From Halobaculum sp. CBA1158 (lineage in GTDB: Archaea > Halobacteriota > Halobacteria > Halobacteriales > Haloferacaceae): a DNA stretch of 64,000 nt. This document shows, piece after piece, positions 16,247 to 25,021 of the stretch. Made by a program: the position numbers and the translations under genes. Position 1 is the first letter of the stretch; each line of letters opens with the position of its first letter. The DNA lies in contig NZ_CP090372.1 in the NCBI RefSeq assembly GCF_021431925.1, forward strand, positions 62,001 through 126,000, written 5' to 3'. The notes beneath the pieces were generated by a model. It saw only the letters and a program-made list of their open reading frames with translations, did no database searches and was not told the origin of the DNA.

Positions 16247-17065
16247 CTACCGCCCGACGTACTCGGGTTCCCGGTCCTCTGCGAACGCCGCCATCCCCTC
16301 GGCGAAGTCCTCCGTCTGCGAGAGCGACACCCAGATGTGTCCGCCGTAGTCCAGTGCCTCCTCGTACCCGACCTGTCGGGTCATGTTCGTCGCGTCCTTG
16401 ATCCCTCGGAGGGCCAGCGGCGGCTGCCCGGCGAGCGTCTCCGCGAACTCCTCGACTGCGTCGTCGAGTTCGTCACCCGGGTGGACCTCGTTGAGCGCGC
16501 CGTACTCCAGCGCCTCCTCGGCGTCGATCTGCTTGCCGGTCATGCACAGCTCCTTGGCGTTGCTGACGCCGATGATCGTCGAGAGCCGCTGGGCGGCACC
16601 CCCGCCGGGGAGGAGCCCGAAGTTCACCTCGGGCTGGCCGAACGTGCTCGACTCGCTCGCGTACCGGAAGTCGCAGGCGATGGCGAACTCGAACCCGCCA
16701 CCCAGGCACAGCCCGTCGATCTTCGCGATCACGGGGGCATCGTACGACTCGATGGCGTCGGTCGCCTCGCAGAACAGATCCGGGATGAGCTTCCGGTCGT
16801 CGTGGTTCTCGAGCCCCTCCATCTCGTTGAGGTCGAGTCCGCTGCTGAACGCCTTCTCGCCCGCGCCCTCCATGATCACGACGCTGACGGCGACGCCGTC
16901 GGCCTCGCGGTCCAACTCCTCCAAGCGGTCGAACACGCCGATCATATCGTGTTGCATCTGTTCGTCGATCGCGTTCATCGCCTTCGGCCGATCGAGGGTG
17001 ACGCGGGCGATACCGGTCTCGTCGTCGAAGCTCCACGACAGGGTCTCGAACTCGTTCTCGGACAT
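16247..17065 (-). CDS. Enoyl-CoA hydratase/isomerase
   Basis: A 272-residue crotonase-fold protein. Both catalytic glutamates of enoyl-CoA hydratase are present: E126 in LGGGFEFAIACD and E146 in FGQPEVNFGLLPGGG; the oxyanion-hole segments (FSSGLDL and GLCLGGG) are intact. It would hydrate trans-2-enoyl-CoA esters, or act like PaaF/PaaG on ring-derived CoA esters. A CTTAATAG box at 17089-17096 is 31 nt before the ATG, so it has its own leaderless promoter. It is convergent with the ferredoxin gene. Position beside paa genes supports a role in phenylacetate degradation, but the exact step is not determined. Confidence 0.88.
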   Translation of the reverse strand: MSENEFETLSWSFDDETGIARVTLDRPKAMNAIDEQMQHDMIGVFDRLEELDREADGVAVSVVIMEGAGEKAFSSGLDLNEMEGLENHDDRKLIPDLFCEATDAIESYDAPVIAKIDGLCLGGGFEFAIACDFRYASESSTFGQPEVNFGLLPGGGAAQRLSTIIGVSNAKELCMTGKQIDAEEALEYGALNEVHPGDELDDAVEEFAETLAGQPPLALRGIKDATNMTRQVGYEEALDYGGHIWVSLSQTEDFAEGMAAFAEDREPEYVGR

Positions 17066-17088
17066 CGAATTCGGATTCTCCGTGTACC

Positions 17089-17096
17089 CTATTAAG
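17089..17096 (-). promoter_or_regulatory. TATA-like box of enoyl-CoA hydratase
   Basis: CTTAATAG on the reverse strand, 31 nt before the ATG at 17065; leaderless spacing. Confidence 0.6.
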
Positions 17097-17149
17097 AATC
17101 GTGGGTGTACGAGGAGGTCGACCCTGAGCCGTGGTGGCGCGACCTCGAA

Positions 17150-18004
17150 TCACTCGTCTCCGAATAGCTCGACCGCCTCGGACGGGAACGCGACGCGCTC
17201 TCCGTCGCCGCCGAAACAGCCGTACGTCACGTCGCCTCGGATGCAGATGTCGTCCGTCGCGGGACGCCGAAGCTGATATGCGATGTCGATCGAACGGTCG
17301 TCTGCATCGAGCGTCTGTCCGACGATCTCGATGTCGTCCTCGAACCGGATCGACCGCTCCAGCGTGAAATTCCAGTCGACCGGCACGAACGGGTACGTCC
17401 CGTCGGTTAGCGTCCCGAGCGAGTGCCCGCGGTCCTCCAGGAACGTCTCCAGACAGATCGACAGCTCGCGCGCGTAGTCCTCGAAGTAGCCCAGTCCGGC
17501 CGCCTCGATGTGGGGCGTCCTGAACGGGACCTCCCGCGTGAATCTCGCACCGTCGCCCTCGGGCGCGCGAGGGGTGATTTCGATCGGCTCGAGGCCCGCG
17601 GGTCCGCGGGCCTCGAGTTCCGCTCGGACGTCTTCCGGGACCGGCTCGGCCGTTCCCTCCGGCGTGATCGTGATCTGAACCATCCTGGCGGTGCCGAAGC
17701 GTTCCCCGTCTGCGGCCCGCTCGAACCGGTATTCGAACTGGACGTTGGTCTCGCCGACCGCGACGGGATCGACCCCGACGACGACTGTGTCATCGTACCG
17801 CGGATACCGGGACAGTTCGGCGTGGATCGCGACGGGGGCGTACGGAACCCCGCCCGCGTCGACGATCTCCTCGACGGTGTACCCCAACTCGTAGGACAGT
17901 TCCTCGGTCGCCTCGATCAGCAGGTCGAAGAACGTCGCGTTGTGCATGAACGGGCCGTACGAGAGTTCGCCGAACCGTACCTTGTGACGGAGTAGCTCGA
18001 CCAT
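17150..18004 (-). CDS. Tandem hotdog-fold thioesterase-like protein
   Basis: This 284-residue protein appears to contain two hotdog domains, roughly residues 1-145 and 155-284. The first has the YbgC-like segment SYGPFMHNATFFDLLIEATE, the second a related HIEAAGLGYFEDYARE. In 4-hydroxybenzoyl-CoA-type thioesterases the loop before the helix contains a catalytic aspartate (D-x-x-G-H-V-N); neither copy here shows it clearly, so it may be an unusual thioesterase or an acyl-CoA-binding relative. The ATG at 18004 is chosen since the 31-residue upstream extension has no family similarity and overlaps the divergent promoter region. It is divergent from livG and behind the enoyl-CoA hydratase on the same strand. 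Confidence 0.7.
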   Translation of the reverse strand: MVELLRHKVRFGELSYGPFMHNATFFDLLIEATEELSYELGYTVEEIVDAGGVPYAPVAIHAELSRYPRYDDTVVVGVDPVAVGETNVQFEYRFERAADGERFGTARMVQITITPEGTAEPVPEDVRAELEARGPAGLEPIEITPRAPEGDGARFTREVPFRTPHIEAAGLGYFEDYARELSICLETFLEDRGHSLGTLTDGTYPFVPVDWNFTLERSIRFEDDIEIVGQTLDADDRSIDIAYQLRRPATDDICIRGDVTYGCFGGDGERVAFPSEAVELFGDE

Positions 18005-18168
18005 GCGCCTTCCCACGATAACCGGGGTGAAAACCGGTCGGGATCCGGTAGATTCACTCGACGGTTCGGGTGAGGCGTACGGCATCGGCTCGCGCACCGG
18101 TGTCGAGACCGTGGAGTCCGGCTATCCATCGACGTTCGACCGGCCGTCGTCGGTCCAAGCAGGCAGGA

Positions 18169-18176
18169 TTTATATT
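18169..18176 (+). promoter_or_regulatory. TATA-like box of livGF
   Basis: TTTATATT is 33 nt before the ATG at 18202, which settles that start over the longer in-frame ORF from 18070. Confidence 0.65.
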
Positions 18177-18201
18177 CGGTGGGGTACGTCACCAGATAAC
18201 G

Positions 18202-18927
18202 ATGCTAACGGCGAACGATGTGACGAAGACTTTCGGCGGGCTCGTCGCCGTCGACGACGTGGAGTTCGAGATCGGCGACGGCGAGATCGTCGGCCTGATC
18301 GGCCCCAACGGGGCCGGGAAGACGACGCTGTTCAACACGATCACGGGGATCCTCGACCCCGAGCCGGGCGCGTCGATCACCTTCGACGGCCGGGACCTCG
18401 TCGAGCTCGAAACCCACGAGATCGCCCGCCACGGCGTGATCCGAACGTTCCAGATCGTGCGCGTCTTCGACGAGATGAGCGTGCTCGACAACGCCGCCGC
18501 GGGTGCGCTGTTCGGCACCGAGGACTCCGTCTCCAAGGAGGAGGCCCGCGAGATCGGACGGGAGGCGCTGGAGTTCATCGGTCTGGCTGACAAGGCCGAC
18601 CTCGAGGCGGGATCGCTCCCGATCGCCCAGAAGAAGCAGCTCGAGCTGGCGCGGGCGCTGGCGGCCGATCCGAAGCTCGTGTTGCTCGACGAGATCGCGA
18701 GCGGGCTCACGCCCGGTGAGATCGAAACCCTCACCGAGACGATCCGTCGGATCCGCGACGAGCGCGGGATCTCCGTGTTCTGGATCGAACACATCATGGA
18801 CGCGATCATGGGGGTCGCAGACCGGATCATCGTGTTGAACAGCGGTCGAAAGATCGCGGAGAACTCCCCGTCGGCGATCCGCAACGACGAGGAAGTCATC
18901 GAGGCCTATCTGGGTGAGGAAGCATGA
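18202..18927 (+). CDS. livG: Liv-type ABC transporter ATP-binding protein (LivG-like)
   Basis: A 241-residue ABC ATPase. Walker A is GPNGAGKTT, the signature region is the LivG-type LPIAQKKQLELARAL rather than LSGGQ, Walker B is LVLLDEIASGL and the H-loop reads WIEH. The RTFQIVRVFDEMSVLDN segment is typical of LivG. With LivF it powers import through a LivHM permease. Its stop overlaps the livF start (ATGA). The permease and binding-protein genes lie on the opposite strand just downstream, so the transporter is encoded by two convergent units. The cargo may be an aromatic or branched organic acid given the neighbours, but this family also takes amino acids and urea. Confidence 0.9.
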   Translation: MLTANDVTKTFGGLVAVDDVEFEIGDGEIVGLIGPNGAGKTTLFNTITGILDPEPGASITFDGRDLVELETHEIARHGVIRTFQIVRVFDEMSVLDNAAAGALFGTEDSVSKEEAREIGREALEFIGLADKADLEAGSLPIAQKKQLELARALAADPKLVLLDEIASGLTPGEIETLTETIRRIRDERGISVFWIEHIMDAIMGVADRIIVLNSGRKIAENSPSAIRNDEEVIEAYLGEEA

Positions 18928-19616
18928 TCGAGGCAGACGAGATCGACGCCTCCTACGGCGGGATACAGGTGTTGTGGGACCTCTCCGTGTCGGTATCGGA
19001 AGACGACGGCGTGGTCGCAATCGTGGGCCCCAACGGCGCGGGCAAGTCGACGCTCCTGCGGATCCTCTCGGGACTTCACCCCATCGACGACGGCCGGGTG
19101 ACGCTGTGGGGAGAGGACATCGACACGCTCGAGCCCTCGGACATCGTCCGCAAGGGATTCGTCCACGTCTCCGAGGAGCGGAACCTCTTCGGCGAGATGA
19201 GCGTCAAGGAGAACCTCGAGATGGGTGCGTACACTCGCCGGGACACCCTCGAGGAGAACCTCCGTGAGATGTACGAGCTGTTCCCGGTCCTCGAGGAGCG
19301 CAAGGACCAGAGCGCCGGGTCGCTCTCGGGCGGGGAACAGCAGATGCTCGCGATCGCACGCGGGCTCATGGCGGAGCCGAAGATCCTCGCGCTCGACGAA
19401 CCCAGCGAGGGGCTCGCTCCCCAGATCACGACTCGGATGTTCGAGAAGATCGAAGCGATCAGCGAGGACGTGACCGTGCTGATCATCGAACAGCACGTCC
19501 ACCGCGCGCTCTCGCTGGCCGAGCGGGCGTATCTGCTGGAGAACGGTGAGATCGTCACCGAGGACACCGGCCAGGGACTATTGGACTCCGAACACGTCGA
19601 GCAGGCGTACCTCTGA
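18924..19616 (+). CDS. livF: Liv-type ABC transporter ATP-binding protein (LivF-like)
   Basis: A 230-residue ABC ATPase with Walker A GPNGAGKST, signature LSGGEQQ, Walker B ILALDEPSEGL and the LivF-specific region VSEERNLFGEMSVKENLEMGAY. It pairs with LivG as the heterodimeric motor of a branched-chain-amino-acid-type importer. The start is fixed by the 4-base ATGA overlap with livG. Its 3' end faces the livM stop 89 bp away across a convergent junction with a short T-run at 19664-19673. Confidence 0.9.
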   Translation: MIEADEIDASYGGIQVLWDLSVSVSEDDGVVAIVGPNGAGKSTLLRILSGLHPIDDGRVTLWGEDIDTLEPSDIVRKGFVHVSEERNLFGEMSVKENLEMGAYTRRDTLEENLREMYELFPVLEERKDQSAGSLSGGEQQMLAIARGLMAEPKILALDEPSEGLAPQITTRMFEKIEAISEDVTVLIIEQHVHRALSLAERAYLLENGEIVTEDTGQGLLDSEHVEQAYL

Positions 19617-19705
19617 CTCGCCGCGGGCGTCGCTCGAAACTCACGCGGAGAACGGAGGAGAAGTCGTTTTTCACGAACCGACCGTCGCGGCGGCGACGCC
19701 GCCGA

Positions 19706-20722
19706 TCAGTCGGCGGTTCCCTCGGGCGGCGGGTCCGCGTCCCCGTCGTTCCAGGGCGCGTACCGTTCGACCAAATCGTCGAGGACCGGGACCACCCCGC
19801 TTCTGAAGTAGAGGAACAGGAAGATGAGCATCAGGCCGAAGATCGGTTCGCGCCAGTCGGTGAACGACTGCACGAGCACCTCCTCGAGTGCGACGACGAT
19901 ACCCGCGCCCACGACGGGGCCGAGCGTCGTCCGCAGACCGCCGACGATCAGGACGATGAGCACCAGCACGTCGACGGTGAGGAACGCGAACGACCCCGGG
20001 AGGATGTACGCGGCCTCCCTGGCGTAGAACGCGCCCACGAAGCCGAAGACGAACGCGGCGATGAAGCCGGCAATCACCTTGTACCGAACGACGTCGACGC
20101 CGATCGACGAGGCGGCGACCTCGTCCTCGCGGATCGCCGCGAACGCGACGCCGAACCGCGAGTTCACCAGCCAGACGTACAGCACCAGCAGCGCGAACAG
20201 CAGCACGAGCAGCACGTAGTAGAGGACGAGTTTCTCGCCCACGCCGATCGGTCCGGCGATCGTGTCCAGCGAGAAGTACCTGTACGGGAAGCCCGTCGAC
20301 CCGCCGGTGAGGCCCCGAGCGCCCACGAACACCTCGGACAACACGATCTGGAGGTTCAGGGTAAGAATGGAGATCAGCACCACGGTGAACTTCCGCTTGG
20401 CCGATACCCAACTCACGGCGACCCCGATCAGGCCGGCGATGAACGCGGCGATGGGGAGCGTGAGCCACGCGGTGACACCGAACTCGTCTGCCATGATCGC
20501 CGTTCCGTAGCCGCCGACGCCGGCCAGTCCGCCCATGAACAGGAACAGCTGGTCGGTCTGCCCGAAGACGATGTTCAACGCGACGCCGAACATCGCCACG
20601 ACCACCAGGTGCGCGAGGATGCTCTCGTAGTAGCTGCTGCCGAGCACCGGGAGCGGTGCGATCGCCAGCAGGGCGGTGACGAGGCCGACGCGGCCGAGTT
20701 CTCCCCTCGGAAGCGCGTTCAT
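19706..20722 (-). CDS. livM: Liv-type ABC transporter permease (LivM-like)
   Basis: A 338-residue membrane protein with about nine to ten hydrophobic segments and the LivM signature loop RFGVAFAAIREDEVAASSIGVDVVRYK, the EAA-like cytoplasmic coupling region. It forms the pore with LivH. The C-terminal thirty residues are an acidic, proline-rich tail. Its ATG overlaps the livH stop by ATGA, so the two are translated together. It is convergent with livF, which encodes one of its ATPase partners. Confidence 0.9.
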   Translation of the reverse strand: MNALPRGELGRVGLVTALLAIAPLPVLGSSYYESILAHLVVVAMFGVALNIVFGQTDQLFLFMGGLAGVGGYGTAIMADEFGVTAWLTLPIAAFIAGLIGVAVSWVSAKRKFTVVLISILTLNLQIVLSEVFVGARGLTGGSTGFPYRYFSLDTIAGPIGVGEKLVLYYVLLVLLFALLVLYVWLVNSRFGVAFAAIREDEVAASSIGVDVVRYKVIAGFIAAFVFGFVGAFYAREAAYILPGSFAFLTVDVLVLIVLIVGGLRTTLGPVVGAGIVVALEEVLVQSFTDWREPIFGLMLIFLFLYFRSGVVPVLDDLVERYAPWNDGDADPPPEGTAD

Positions 20723-21612
20723 GCTATCGCCTCCGGCTTGGCCAGCAGGAACACGATCGCCGCCCCGAAGAGGATGACCGTCGCCACGTACGAGCCGACG
20801 AAGAAGTTCGCGAACTGGTTAACGAACCCGAGGAGCACCCCGGCGACGATCGCGCCGCCGAGACTCCGGACGCCGCCGACGATCGACACGATGAGCGCGA
20901 ACGTCGTGTACTGGAAGCCGTCGGCGACCGAAACGGTCTGCCCGACCGCCCAGACGACTCCGGCGATGCCCGCGACCGTGACGGAGAGGACGAAGATGAG
21001 CGTGCGGATGCGGCGGGGGTTGACACCCACGAGCTGTGCGCCCTGCTCGTCTTGGAACACAGTCCGCGTCGCCTTTCCGAGGTACGTCAGCCGGAGGAAA
21101 CTGAACAGGATCGCGAGCGCGACGGCCCCGACCCCGATCACGACGAGCGAACTGCTCCTGACTACTGCCGCTCCGATCGTGACCGTCGGCAGATCGACCG
21201 GAAGCCCGTAGCTCCCCGGGAACGAGGGGATGGCTATCCCCGACGTGAGGCTCAGTCCGTTGATGAAGAAGCCGTCCAGGAACACGGTCAGTCCAAGCGT
21301 CACGAAAATCCCGAGGAGGATCCGTTCCTCACCGGTCGAGCGATACACCAACGAGAGGAGCGTTCGGTCGACGAGAAGCCCGATCCCGGCCGCGACGAGT
21401 ACGCCGATTACCGCGGCGACGATCACGCCCTGGCCGCTGTTGACGGCCCAGGAGGCGATCAGTACCGCGATCACGGAGAACACGCCGATGGAGAGGTTGA
21501 GTACCTCCCCGAGCCCGAAGACGAGCGTGATACCGACGCCCAGTAGTGCCAGAAAGACACCGAAGGCGAGTCCGTCGATGGCGACAGCGGCCATCGTGCT
21601 GATTGTTACCAT
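20719..21612 (-). CDS. livH: Liv-type ABC transporter permease (LivH-like)
   Basis: A 297-residue membrane protein with about eight to nine hydrophobic segments. The N-terminal DGLAFGVFLALLGVGITLVFG and the loop GKATRTVFQDEQGAQLVGVN are typical of LivH. The ATG at 21612 (MVTISTM) is chosen over 21663: a CATATACA box at 21643-21650 is about 38 nt upstream of it, and the extension has no family similarity. It heads livHM. The binding-protein gene on the same strand ends about 125 bp downstream of the promoter side, so binding protein and permease may be transcribed separately or by read-through. Confidence 0.88.
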   Translation of the reverse strand: MVTISTMAAVAIDGLAFGVFLALLGVGITLVFGLGEVLNLSIGVFSVIAVLIASWAVNSGQGVIVAAVIGVLVAAGIGLLVDRTLLSLVYRSTGEERILLGIFVTLGLTVFLDGFFINGLSLTSGIAIPSFPGSYGLPVDLPTVTIGAAVVRSSSLVVIGVGAVALAILFSFLRLTYLGKATRTVFQDEQGAQLVGVNPRRIRTLIFVLSVTVAGIAGVVWAVGQTVSVADGFQYTTFALIVSIVGGVRSLGGAIVAGVLLGFVNQFANFFVGSYVATVILFGAAIVFLLAKPEAIA

Positions 21613-21737
21613 AAACGTGTGCTCAAGACTGTGGGTGTGGTGTGTATATGTTTCGGCTTTCAACGGTCATTGAGATGTCGGTGCGGTCCTCGAACCGCCG
21701 GAACCGGAACGCGTCCGACCCGGCGGTCGCCCGGTCG

Positions 21738-22973
21738 TTACTCCCCGGGCACTCGGGCCGGAACCGGCTCGGACCGGTAGAGCTCCTCGTAGCTGTGGTT
21801 ACCGTTCGAGTCGTACGAGGGAGCCTCCAGAAGGAGGTTGCTGAACAGCACGACCTGCTGGTCCAGTTCGCCGTACTCGTTCCACTGGATCGGCTCGGCG
21901 AACAGCGTGTCGACGGACGTGTTCCGGATGCCGTTCGCGATCTCGGTCGGCTCGGTCGAGCCGGCCTCCTCGATACCCGCCGCCAGGATGTACGCGGTGA
22001 CGTACCCGTAGGCGGTGTGAGTGTTGAACTGCATGTCGTACTCCTCGGCGAAGGCGCTGCCCACCTCCGTGAACGCCTCCTCGTACGGGTTCGAGTTGTG
22101 GATGTGGACGTAGTTCTCGATCGCCTCCTCGGAGAGCGCGCCCGTAAGCAGTTGCGGCGGGGCGCTCGATCCGGTGATAACGTCGGGGTTCAGTCCGACC
22201 TCGTACGCCTGGTTCGCGATGCTGACCCCGCCCGGCGGGTGGCCGCTCGAGATGAGCATCTCCAGGTCGTCGGAGAACTGCCGCAGGTAGGACGTGAAGT
22301 CGCTCGCGCCGACGGGTGCGACCTGGATGTTCACGTCGACATCGAAGTACTCGTTGATGGCGGTCTCGGCCGACCGCCCCCACGCGTAGTCGCCGATGAT
22401 CGCGCCGACGTTCGAGTAGTCGGCCTCGGCGAAGGCGCTCGCCTGCGCCTGGATGTACGTCGACGCGGGGTTGAGTCCGACTCGGAACACGTGTCGCGTC
22501 TCCTGTGTGATTACGTCGTCAGCGCCGGACATGTGGAGCAGGTGCGGCACCTGAAGCTCCTCGGCGGTCTGTGAGACGCGGATCCCGACGTCGGAGGAGA
22601 CCGCGCCGGTCGTCGCGACGGCACCGTCCTGTTCGACGAGCCGCCGGAAGCTCGAGTCCGCCTGTCCGGCGTCGGCACCGGTGTCGGTCACGCTGACTTC
22701 GAGGTCGCGACCGTCGAGCACGCCGCCGTTGGCGTTGATCTCCTCGACTGCGAACTGGAGCCCGTCGCGGTGGGGGGTCGCCCACGCGGCGAACGGCCCG
22801 GATACCGGCTCGAGCGCGCCGATGGTGATCGGGTCGGAACTTCCGCCGCCGTTGTCGCCGCCGTCGTCGCCACCGTTTCCGCCGTTACCCGAACATCCTG
22901 CGAGGACGCCGAGGGTTGCTGTACCACCGCTGGCCTTCAGAAACGCACGCCTGTTTATGCGTGTCATTGCCAT
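21738..22973 (-). CDS. Liv-type ABC transporter substrate-binding lipoprotein, Tat-exported
   Basis: A 411-residue periplasmic-binding-protein type I (Peripla_BP_6) protein. It starts with a twin-arginine motif (INRRAFLK) and a lipobox LAGC, followed by a glycine/aspartate-rich flexible linker, then the ligand-binding domain beginning ITIGALEPVSGPF. It captures ligand outside the cell for LivHMGF. Two in-frame ATGs, at 22973 and 22967, are both possible; the ACAATTAAAC box at 22991-23000 slightly favours the latter as leaderless. An upstream extension to 23048 precedes the promoter and is rejected. Ligand is not identifiable, though linkage to paa and ligase genes suggests an aromatic acid or related compound. 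Confidence 0.92.
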   Translation of the reverse strand: MAMTRINRRAFLKASGGTATLGVLAGCSGNGGNGGDDGGDNGGGSSDPITIGALEPVSGPFAAWATPHRDGLQFAVEEINANGGVLDGRDLEVSVTDTGADAGQADSSFRRLVEQDGAVATTGAVSSDVGIRVSQTAEELQVPHLLHMSGADDVITQETRHVFRVGLNPASTYIQAQASAFAEADYSNVGAIIGDYAWGRSAETAINEYFDVDVNIQVAPVGASDFTSYLRQFSDDLEMLISSGHPPGGVSIANQAYEVGLNPDVITGSSAPPQLLTGALSEEAIENYVHIHNSNPYEEAFTEVGSAFAEEYDMQFNTHTAYGYVTAYILAAGIEEAGSTEPTEIANGIRNTSVDTLFAEPIQWNEYGELDQQVVLFSNLLLEAPSYDSNGNHSYEELYRSEPVPARVPGE

Positions 22974-22990
22974 TCGGTCGGATTCTACGT

Positions 22991-23000
22991 GTTTAATTGT
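22991..23000 (-). promoter_or_regulatory. TATA-like box of the binding-protein gene
   Basis: ACAATTAAAC on the reverse strand, roughly 27-33 nt before the two candidate ATGs at 22973 and 22967. Confidence 0.55.
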
Positions 23001-23155
23001 GTCGGTGCCCCAGCCCCGTGTGCGGTGATCGATCGTGCAATTAACCATCGAACTGCCTTCATCCCGTGTACCATCTATTGAAACGATCTATCTCCGACGA
23101 ACGCCCGAGGCACGGTACACTATCTGTTCGGGGACGGGTATCTGCGGCGGCCGTG

Positions 23156-23196
23156 CGGCGCTGTGGTGTGGATCGCCGGCGCTGTGGTGTGGATCG
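23156..23196. repeat. Tandem 20-bp direct repeat
   Basis: CGGCGCTGTGGTGTGGATCG occurs at 23156-23175 and again at 23177-23196, a perfect two-copy tandem repeat with one spacer base, in the intergenic region upstream of the 23268 gene. It is non-coding by every sign; it may be a duplication or a pair of binding sites. Confidence 0.6.
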
Positions 23197-23235
23197 TCCG
23201 GTTCCCGTCTCATCGGGCGACTGTGCGCCGCGAAA

Positions 23236-23243
23236 CACTTATG
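23236..23243 (+). promoter_or_regulatory. TATA-like box of the small gene and paaK-like ligase
   Basis: CACTTATG is 32 nt before the ATG at 23268, supporting that start rather than the in-frame ATG at 23241, which lies within the box. Confidence 0.5.
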
Positions 23244-23267
23244 AGAATTCTGGATAGTCGATCACCG

Positions 23268-23489
23268 ATGTCAGCAGACGATAGTCTCAGCCGTGCGGAA
23301 GTAACAGACCGGATCAGGCGCGCACGGGCGCTCCTCCAAGAGGTACGGGACGAGTCGGCGACGCCGGTCGTCGCGCACTCGGCCCACCAGGCGGACATGT
23401 ACTGCCACCGACTCATGTGGGAACTGGGCGAGGAGACGGCGAACACGCCCGAGTTGGAGGAACGGATCGGCGTCGAGGGGAACGACTGA
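23268..23489 (+). CDS. Small conserved-looking protein coupled to a PaaK-like ligase
   Basis: A 73-residue acidic protein of unknown function. It is predicted mostly helical, with a DRIRRARALLQEVRDES helix and a histidine/cysteine-bearing middle (VVAHSAHQADMYCHRLMWEL) that could bind metal or form a helical hairpin. The stop TGA overlaps the ligase ATG (TGATG), and the promoter at 23236 serves both, so it is probably a partner or regulator of the ligase. I do not recognise the family. The start is chosen by promoter spacing. Confidence 0.7.
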   Translation: MSADDSLSRAEVTDRIRRARALLQEVRDESATPVVAHSAHQADMYCHRLMWELGEETANTPELEERIGVEGND

Positions 23490-24874
23490 TGCGCGACAGC
23501 TACCGCCCCCGGTACAACGCCGCCGCGGCCGACAGCGACCACTGGAACGAGTACATGGAGACGATGCCGCGGGAGGATCTCGACGCTCTCCACCTCAGGC
23601 GCATTCGGCGCAACATCGAGTACGCCTACGACAACATCCCGTTCTACCGGGAGCTCTACGACGACGCCGGCGTGACGCCGAGCGACATCAAGACGCTCGA
23701 GGACTTCAACACGAAGGTCCCGATCATCGACAAGCCGGACCTGATGGAGATCCAGAAGGAGCACGGCGGCGACCCGTTCCGCGGCCGCGACCCGTCCGGT
23801 CCCGAGCATCACATGTACCGGTTCCAGACGAGCGGCACTACCGGCGCGCCGCTGCAAGAGGCCGTGACTCAACCGGCGACGATGGCCGTGGGCGACGCGT
23901 GGAACTACGGCTTCTGGCGGTGCGGCGTCCGCCCGGACGACACGTTCTACTTCGCGTTCCCGTTCGGCACCTTCCTCGGGTTCTGGAGCGCCTACTGGGG
24001 CGTCCGCCGGCTCGGCGCGACCGTCAGAAGCGGTGCCGGCCAGTCGACCGAGGAGCGCATCAACGACATCGTCAGCGTCGACCCCGACGTCGTCGTCATG
24101 ACGCCGACGTACGCGATGTACCTGCTGGAGAAGGCCGACGAGATGGGCGTCGACCTCTCGGAGACGAGCGTCCGACTCACCGTCCACGCCGGCGAGAAGG
24201 GACCGTTCGTCGACTCGGTCCGATCGCGGATCGAGGAGGGGTGGGACGCGGAGGTGTGGGACGCGTACGGGCAGTCCGAGTCGATCTTCCTCGGCACGAC
24301 CATGGACACCGACTCGGGAGGCGTCAACCCCGTCGAACCGTACTACTACTCGACCATCGTCGACCCGGACACCGACGAGGTCATCCACGAGGACGGCGCG
24401 CGCGGCGAGCACATCATCACCTGTCACATTCCGACCGCGCCAGGGCTCACGCTCCGGTACCGCTCGCACGACATCGTCGAGATGTACCACGACTCGCGGG
24501 ACGTGTTCGACACGGACCTCACCTGGAAGTTCTTCGAGGGAAGCGTCCTCGACCGGACGGACAACATGCTCACGCTCCGGGGGACGAACATCTACCCGCG
24601 GGCGATCGAGGAGGTGATGACCGGCGTCCCGAACGCGACGCCCCACTACGAGATCCACGTCGACCGCGAGTCCGGCAACGACCAGATGACGGTGCAGATG
24701 GAGGCCTCACCGGACCTCGATCGCGACTCCTACGGCGACCTCGAGGACGAGCTCCGGGCGGAGTTACAGGAGGCGGTCGGCGTCAGGATCGACTTCGAGG
24801 TCACGGAACCCCAGAGCCTGCCCAGGTACGAACTCAAGTCCAAGCGGTTCTTCGACCACCGCGACCAGTCGTGA
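23489..24874 (+). CDS. Phenylacetate-CoA ligase family protein (PaaK-like)
   Basis: A 461-residue adenylate-forming enzyme of the PaaK branch: the N-terminal helical region HLRRIRRNIEYAYDNIPFYRELY, the nucleotide loop FQTSGTTGAPLQ, the WDAYGQSE motif and the RTDNMLTLRGTNIYP hinge with C-terminal LPRYELKSKR. Such enzymes form aryl-CoA thioesters from phenylacetate or related acids, the entry step for the Paa epoxidase encoded 8 kb away. The final lysine region differs from the fatty-acid ligase motif as expected for PaaK. It is translationally coupled to the small 73-residue protein upstream. The precise acid is not certain. Confidence 0.87.
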   Translation: MRDSYRPRYNAAAADSDHWNEYMETMPREDLDALHLRRIRRNIEYAYDNIPFYRELYDDAGVTPSDIKTLEDFNTKVPIIDKPDLMEIQKEHGGDPFRGRDPSGPEHHMYRFQTSGTTGAPLQEAVTQPATMAVGDAWNYGFWRCGVRPDDTFYFAFPFGTFLGFWSAYWGVRRLGATVRSGAGQSTEERINDIVSVDPDVVVMTPTYAMYLLEKADEMGVDLSETSVRLTVHAGEKGPFVDSVRSRIEEGWDAEVWDAYGQSESIFLGTTMDTDSGGVNPVEPYYYSTIVDPDTDEVIHEDGARGEHIITCHIPTAPGLTLRYRSHDIVEMYHDSRDVFDTDLTWKFFEGSVLDRTDNMLTLRGTNIYPRAIEEVMTGVPNATPHYEIHVDRESGNDQMTVQMEASPDLDRDSYGDLEDELRAELQEAVGVRIDFEVTEPQSLPRYELKSKRFFDHRDQS

Positions 24875-25021
24875 GGCGCGGTCGGCACCTGTTCGTCTCC
24901 GATTCCGTGTCGACGCCGTCGCCGCTCACCGTTCCCCCCGGATCGGTGCGGGAACCGACCCGAACGCCCGCCGACCCCGGTGACCGGAACGTTCAATGGG
25001 TCTACTGACAGACGGCAACAC

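Noticed and set aside
23163-23267. N-terminal extension of the small gene before the PaaK-like ligase
   Set aside because: Codes through a tandem repeat and the TATA-like box; the start at 23268 fits promoter spacing.
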